64,000 nt of DNA from Abelmoschus esculentus (lineage: Eukaryota > Streptophyta > Magnoliopsida > Malvales > Malvaceae): NCBI GenBank assembly GCA_035048815.1, contig JAUCBN010000034.1, positions 9,278,737 through 9,342,736 of the forward strand, in the 5' to 3' direction. The notes under the pieces were generated by a model, which searched no databases, had not been told where the DNA came from, and worked only from the letters and a program-made list of their open reading frames with translations. Both the position numbers and the translations under genes were made by a program. Shown one piece after another: positions 59,523 to 64,000 of the stretch (position 1 is its first letter; each line of letters begins with the position of its first letter).

Positions 59523-60440
59523 TACCCCCAAACTCGAACTATTGCTTGTCCTCAAGCAATGCAAGCCATCAATTTGCCAAACCTTATTCTCTCTTGGTCT
59601 TACTTTTCCATCTATTCTCCCCACCATAACTATGCCTATTCCTTTGTCTTAGCCTTTTGTTTACTCAAGGACTTTACCCGGAAACAAGCTATAAGATTTT
59701 GTGAGTGTGTGCGTTTTTGTGGACAAGGTTGATTAAAGGCTTTCTTAGATAAACTCTAAGTTCAAGACAAATAGATTTGGATCTAGTGTTCTCTTCTTAA
59801 AACATCAATAGCTTGAGCCAATTTTGTGCACCTCAAGGTATGTGTTTTCTGTTTCCTTCTTTTCTTTCTTTAGCATACTAGAGCCAATTTCGGGCACCTC
59901 TAGCATTAAGAAGAATGCTTCCTAGAGCCGGTGATAGGCACCTATAGTCACTTTCCCAAGAATCTAAGTCTTTATTACCTAAGTTCATTAAAAGAACTCC
60001 TAAATCAAACAAGTCCCAAAAGTGTTTATAACTTTAACCTTATAGCAAGCTTCTAGGTTTTCTACCTTAAGTATTCTAAGGTTAATCCTTTAAAACATAA
60101 CCTAGACATGGTAAGGAGAAAGATTTCTATAGCCTTAAAACAATAAACTAAGGCAATACTGTTGGAAGGCAGTGCAAAAGTAAAGGCAGTAAATCAATTA
60201 GGAAGTAGATAGATGCACTAAATTTTTTTTTCAAATAAGGCAAAATTTTTACTCCCTTTCATGGTAAGGCCGCGGTAGTGGGCTGCCTCGACATTGCACC
60301 TACACCCCCAAACTCAAACTGAGCATTGTCCTCAATGCTCTAATCATACAACAGGTAAAGAATTTAATAACACAAGTAAAGAATTTAAGAATTAAGGGCA
60401 GGAAAAGCTTAGTATTTAAATGGACTCCGAAGAGCTACTG
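59523..60440 (-). mobile_element. Athila-like 3' untranslated region with two polypurine tracts
   Basis: Non-coding element sequence between the env-position ORF and the LTR. Two modules of the same form are present: a purine run (CCCCCAAACTC on the + strand) followed after a few bases by an 8-bp-stem hairpin with loop TCCT. One is at 59524-59560 and the other at 60304-60340. Confidence 0.7.
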
Positions 60441-62000
60441 GTAACAGTTTGTTTTCTAGGCCTCCCTGCTGATTCTTTCTTCCTTGATCATTGTGCTGGT
60501 GATTGTTGTAGTTTTGCTTGCCGGGGCGTTTGAACTCGTGTGGGTGGTGTCCTTTGTAAAGGAGCATTCACCTCTTCTCCTTCTTCTTTGTCGGCAATTT
60601 CTTCCGTATGCATTATTTTCGTCCCTCTTTCCTCCTCAACATTTGTTGCCTCGGCATAATGAATGCTTGGCTCGGCATTGGATGAGCTTTGATGTACATA
60701 CTCATCTATTTATCTGGAGAGACTGCCCATGGGGATGGGTGATCGTGGTGGAGTACTGAAGACAACTCTCCTCTTTGATGGTCTTCTGCTGGTTGAAGAT
60801 GCCGCGGCAGAGCCTGCTGTCCTAGATGGGCCAGCCGCGTTGAACTGTTGTTGAGGTTGAGAAGGGAAAAATGGCCTCGGCCCTGGGGCTGGGGTGGTCT
60901 CTGTGTAGGGTTCTGTTGTGACGAATATGTTTGCTGGGAATTCTAGAAAGTGCATCCCTTGACTTGGAAAATTTTGCATCATCATCTGTGCAAGTGTGTT
61001 GTTGAAATCGCATTGAAATTCCATGTATCTCTGTTGACGAAGGTCCATGGCGACCATCCTTTGTAGAATCTCCTGGTATGGGTCTGCTGCGGTAGTGGTG
61101 TGGGCAGTACCAGGCATATCTGCTGTGTACTGTGCTCCGGCAGTAAAGTCGGTAGTGAACTGTTGAGGAGTTGCCTGGAATGGTTCTGCCTGCGTGATCT
61201 GCATTATTTTATGGCAGAAGTCTCTTGTCCATCCTTGCCTATTTGGTGTGTATTCATCTGTATCTTCCACCAGTACACCTGCGGCAATGCACAAACCAGA
61301 GATTAAACAAGGGAAATATAACGGTCCTCTTTCCTTCTTACCGCACTCGTAGATTTCTTGTAATATGATCTCGCCCACGTTGATGCTCCTTTTGGTGATG
61401 ATTGATTGGATGAGCATCAATCTCCTACGGTCTACCGTGCTGTTGTGGGAGATGGGGATGAGGCGTCTCTTGAAAAAGCTTGGCCTCGGGTTTGAGACTC
61501 TGCCTTGCTACAGATCCTCTATGTGCATCGGTTTCCCAAGGGGTGTTGTTGTAGCAAAGGTCATCTTTGATCAGCTCGTAGTCTTCGTTTGTAACTTCTT
61601 CAAAAAATTCGGCATGGATATAGCAGATAGGTGTGAGGACATAGTATTGGTTGATTGACTCGGCATCAAGCTTGATTGGCCTGCCCCGGCAGTGGACGTA
61701 GAGAGAGTCCTTGCTCGGCCCATGGGCATAAAATTCCCGCACTATGGTGGCATTTTCTTGGGCAGGCTGTAGGCAAAGAATCTCCCAATCTTGATATTTA
61801 ATTTTATCGAATAAGAAGTGTTCGATGTCGTAGTTCTCCTCATCCGAGTGTTGGAACCCTTGTTCCTCCCATAACTGCCGAGCAACAAACGATCTGTTGA
61901 ATCGGTCTTCAACAGCGGCAGGGGAAAAGCGAGTGTATGATGCCATGGATAAGTGTTGAGGATTTTGAAGAGTTTCTTGGAAAGATTCTGAAAATTTCAA
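60440..62000 (-). pseudogene. Athila-associated ORF (putative plant transposon protein domain)
   Basis: Two minus-strand frames, 62000-61425 and 61420-60710, are parts of one former protein separated by a frameshift at about 61470-61500. It resembles the putative plant transposon protein domain (PF20167-like) commonly found in the env position of Athila elements. It has RFNRSFVARQLWEEQGF near its start, then REFYAHG, then SINVGEIIL and LYFPCLISGLC in the second part, and a Pro/Gln/Ser-rich tail with a basic patch (SRRPSKRRVVF). The probable start is the ATG at 61946-61944 (MASYTRF). Function is unknown. The tail may have continued to about 60440 before further frameshifts. Confidence 0.7.
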
Positions 62001-62094
62001 GAAGGCTAGGTAGAGAGTATGATGAGAGCAAGATTAACAAAAATTCAAAAGAAAACAAGAATGCAAGAGTGAATAATTTAAGAGAAGGAAGGTG

Positions 62095-62102
62095 CTTATA
62101 TA
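62095..62102 (-). promoter_or_regulatory. TATA box upstream of the Athila-associated ORF
   Basis: TATATAAG on the minus strand, about 150 bases before the ATG at 61946, with a pyrimidine-rich leader in between. I infer a separate promoter for this ORF inside the element. Confidence 0.4.
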
Positions 62103-62420
62103 GGCCTCGTCCTTGTATCCGTTTGAAACCACTATCCGTTTTGTAGTCGTTAGCCTTTACTGCCAATTGCTTTTACTGTCGAGGCAGAAATCTCGGCAGA
62201 CTAGCCGTTATACTATTCTGCCCGTTGGGACTGCTGCGGCTCTGACATTGTTTTCTGTCTCGGCAGAATTCCTGCTGTGAACTATTTCTCCTTTATTCTT
62301 TCTTTATTAACCTAAAAATAATTGAAAAAAAAGAAAAAAGACAACCTAAAATAAATATGGAAAGTAAATATAAACTAAACTATTCCTAATATAATAGTAT
62401 AAAAAGAAAAGGGAAGAGAT
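62103..62420 (-). other. Non-coding spacer replacing RT and integrase
   Basis: Where an Athila element should carry reverse transcriptase, RNase H and integrase (normally more than 2.5 kb), there are only a few hundred non-coding bases with several CTCGGCAG-type motifs. Confidence 0.6.
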
Positions 62421-64000
62421 TAAGTCACTAGGGGAGTGCATGCAAATGCATTTCCTAAGGTGTTTATCTCTTGTTGGCCAGAATTATAATTCAGATGTTG
62501 TCCACTCCCTTTTGCTTTATGTCCATCCTGATGTGCTGCTTCCACTTTGAGCTTGATATTTTTGCCAAATAGCCTGCCGAGCATGCTGCCAAGGCAGGAT
62601 ATTTTGGTGTCTGTTGTGTGGATGGCTTTGCATTCTTCTGGATCATCATATTTTTTTTAAATCGTGAAATGCATTGATTTTGACTTGTTGGTCATTAACC
62701 CTCATTTTCAACTCTCCATTTTCTACATCAATTAAGGTGCGTCCAGTTGCTAAGAAAGACCTCCCCAGTATGATTGGCGCATTATCATCTGCTTCACAAT
62801 CAAGGATAAGGAAGTTAGCGGGAAAAATAAATTTGTCTACCCTTACCAATATGTCATCAATTTTTCCTTCAGGGTGCACAAATGATCTATCCGTTAGTTG
62901 AAGTACCACAGTTGTGGGTTTTGCTCTTCCTATTCCAAGCTTTTGGAAGACTGATTTCGGCATTAGGTTGATGCTTGCCCCCAAATTACATAGGGCCTTT
63001 CCTTCATAATGGCTGCCTATCGCACAAGGTATGGTAAAGCATCCAGGATCTTTTAATTTTGGAGGCTTGAAATTGTGCAGCATTGTCATGCATCCCTCAG
63101 TTGCTGCCACTGTTTCAAACTCACCAAGCCTTTTTCTTTTAGATATCATGTCTTTCAAGAACTTAGCGTAATTAGGCATCTGTTCAATTGCCTCAACGAA
63201 TGGTAAGTTGATGTGGACTTGTTTTAGGATGTCTAAAAATTTTTTAAACTAGAGATCCTGTTTTTGCTTTTTCAACCTTTGTGGGAAAGGTGGTGGTGGT
63301 TTCATCTCCTCCAGGGTTTCATGAGTTTTGAATTTAATACCTGGAACCACTGAGTCTTTTACTGTCTCGGCAGCTGGTTGAGGTGCTGCCGGTTTGTCTG
63401 CATCGGCAGAGTTTTCTGTTGGGATTTCTGAGGCCTGACTTTCTAGTTCAACATCCTGGTCCTCCCTATCTGATTCCTCTTGTATTGCTTGTGGGACCTT
63501 GTTTGCTGAACTACTTAGTTTTTCTTTTAAATGTAGGCCACTTCTGGCTGTGATCACTTTACATTGCTCATGGCCCATTCCCTTAGCAACTTCAGTATTG
63601 CTAGGTAATCCTCCTTGTGGTCTAGTGTTTTGTCTTTGAGCGAACTGACCAACTTGAGTTTCTAGAGTTTTTAATAGCCGCTTCTTGATTTTGCAGCCTC
63701 ATCTCAGTCCTGTTCATGAAAGCATCCGTCCTTTTGATGAAATTACTGTTCTCTGCCATGTATGATTCTGTTTTCATCATAAAAGCCTTGAGAGTGTTCT
63801 CCAACGAACTTTCGGACTACTGCGGCGGCATCTACTACTGCGGCATCGGCTGTATATTCTGTTGCGACATCTGCTGCTGATAACTTGAGGTCTGATTAGT
63901 GGGATTTGAGGCATTATTAGGATTGCTCCATGAAAAATTTGGGTGCCTTTTCCATGCCGGATTATATGTGTTAGACATCATATTATTATTCCGGTCGTAG
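62421..64000 (-). pseudogene. Athila gag-protease region, broken and cut by window edge
   Basis: The minus strand from the right edge reads NTYNPAWKRHPNFSWSNP, typical of late Athila gag. Then come three in-frame TAG codons at Gln-like positions (about 63840-63820), a Gln/Asn-rich helix (63804-63622), a frameshift, ETQVGQFAQRQNTRPQGGLP and EQCKVITARSG. An acidic linker (63578-63249) and the retropepsin (63179-62646) follow, with FTIPCAIG at about residue 48 and ILGRSFLATG later. The catalytic motif normally reads D-L-G-A-S; here it is N-L-G-A-S (Asn codon 62987-62985), so the protease should be inactive. A run of eight A (minus) at 62658-62651 shifts the frame, after which KYDDPEECKAI and about 60 more codons can be read. 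Confidence 0.85.

Noticed and set aside
60484..60759. 91-codon hydrophobic + strand frame as a membrane protein
   Set aside because: It is antisense to the repeat-rich tail of the Athila-associated ORF; the hydrophobicity comes from reading a Gln/Asn/His-rich strand backwards.

Overview
This is a 64 kb piece of an AT-rich plant nuclear genome. It has spliced genes with GT-AG introns, L1-type LINEs, hAT and MuDR transposons and Ty1-copia/Ty3-gypsy LTR elements. A eudicot is certain enough from the WRKY44/TTG2-type gene. LTRs studded with the palindrome GTATCGATAC make me think of Malvaceae (cotton/cacao relatives), but that is a low-confidence impression from memory. No bacterial, phage or CRISPR feature is present.

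Only two genes look intact. (1) A WRKY44/TTG2-type transcription factor lies at 36247-38350 on the + strand: five exons, 471 aa, two complete WRKY domains. (2) A MOS11/CIP29-type mRNA-export factor lies at 49506-50827 on the + strand: five coding exons, 196 aa, with repeated R-x-x-RF motifs. They share no pathway that I can see and sit as islands among repeats.

Layout. 0-4.7 kb: a tRNA-type SINE, a hAT-type MITE, a LINE RNase H fragment, one copy of a dispersed retro-repeat and a foldback MITE. 5.1-7.4 kb: a ruined hAT transposase gene (minus). 8.5-11.1 kb: a MITE and a decayed L1 LINE (minus). 11.8-15.1 kb: a structurally complete but dead hAT element with 8-bp target duplications and subterminal repeats. 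15.4-30.2 kb: LTR fragments (Tat/Ogre-like, chromovirus-like, copia-like), two foldback elements, a ~1.2 kb degenerate tandem array and the second, inverted copy of the dispersed retro-repeat. 31.0-32.3 kb: a dead MuDR-like transposase. 36.2-38.6 kb: WRKY44. 39.0-39.8 kb: a hAT-type non-autonomous element. 40.6-45.4 kb: a local tandem duplication split by a large solo LTR that itself carries a LINE. 47.0-48.4 kb: another solo LTR. 49.5-51.3 kb: MOS11. 56-58.2 kb: a copia LTR, primer-binding site and broken gag. 58.2-64 kb: an Athila-like Ty3-gypsy element (minus) with 3' LTR, polypurine tract, env-position ORF and gag-protease, but no reverse transcriptase or integrase. It runs off the right edge.

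I found no convincing new multi-gene system. The observations most worth checking are two equal-shaped hairpins with covarying stems beside duplicated polypurine tracts in the Athila-like element, a frame-preserving stop-free intron and a donor-proximal ACAT microsatellite in WRKY44, repeat-phased introns in MOS11, and a solo LTR whose empty site survives in the adjacent tandem copy. All calls come from reading the sequence and recalled family motifs; no search was run.
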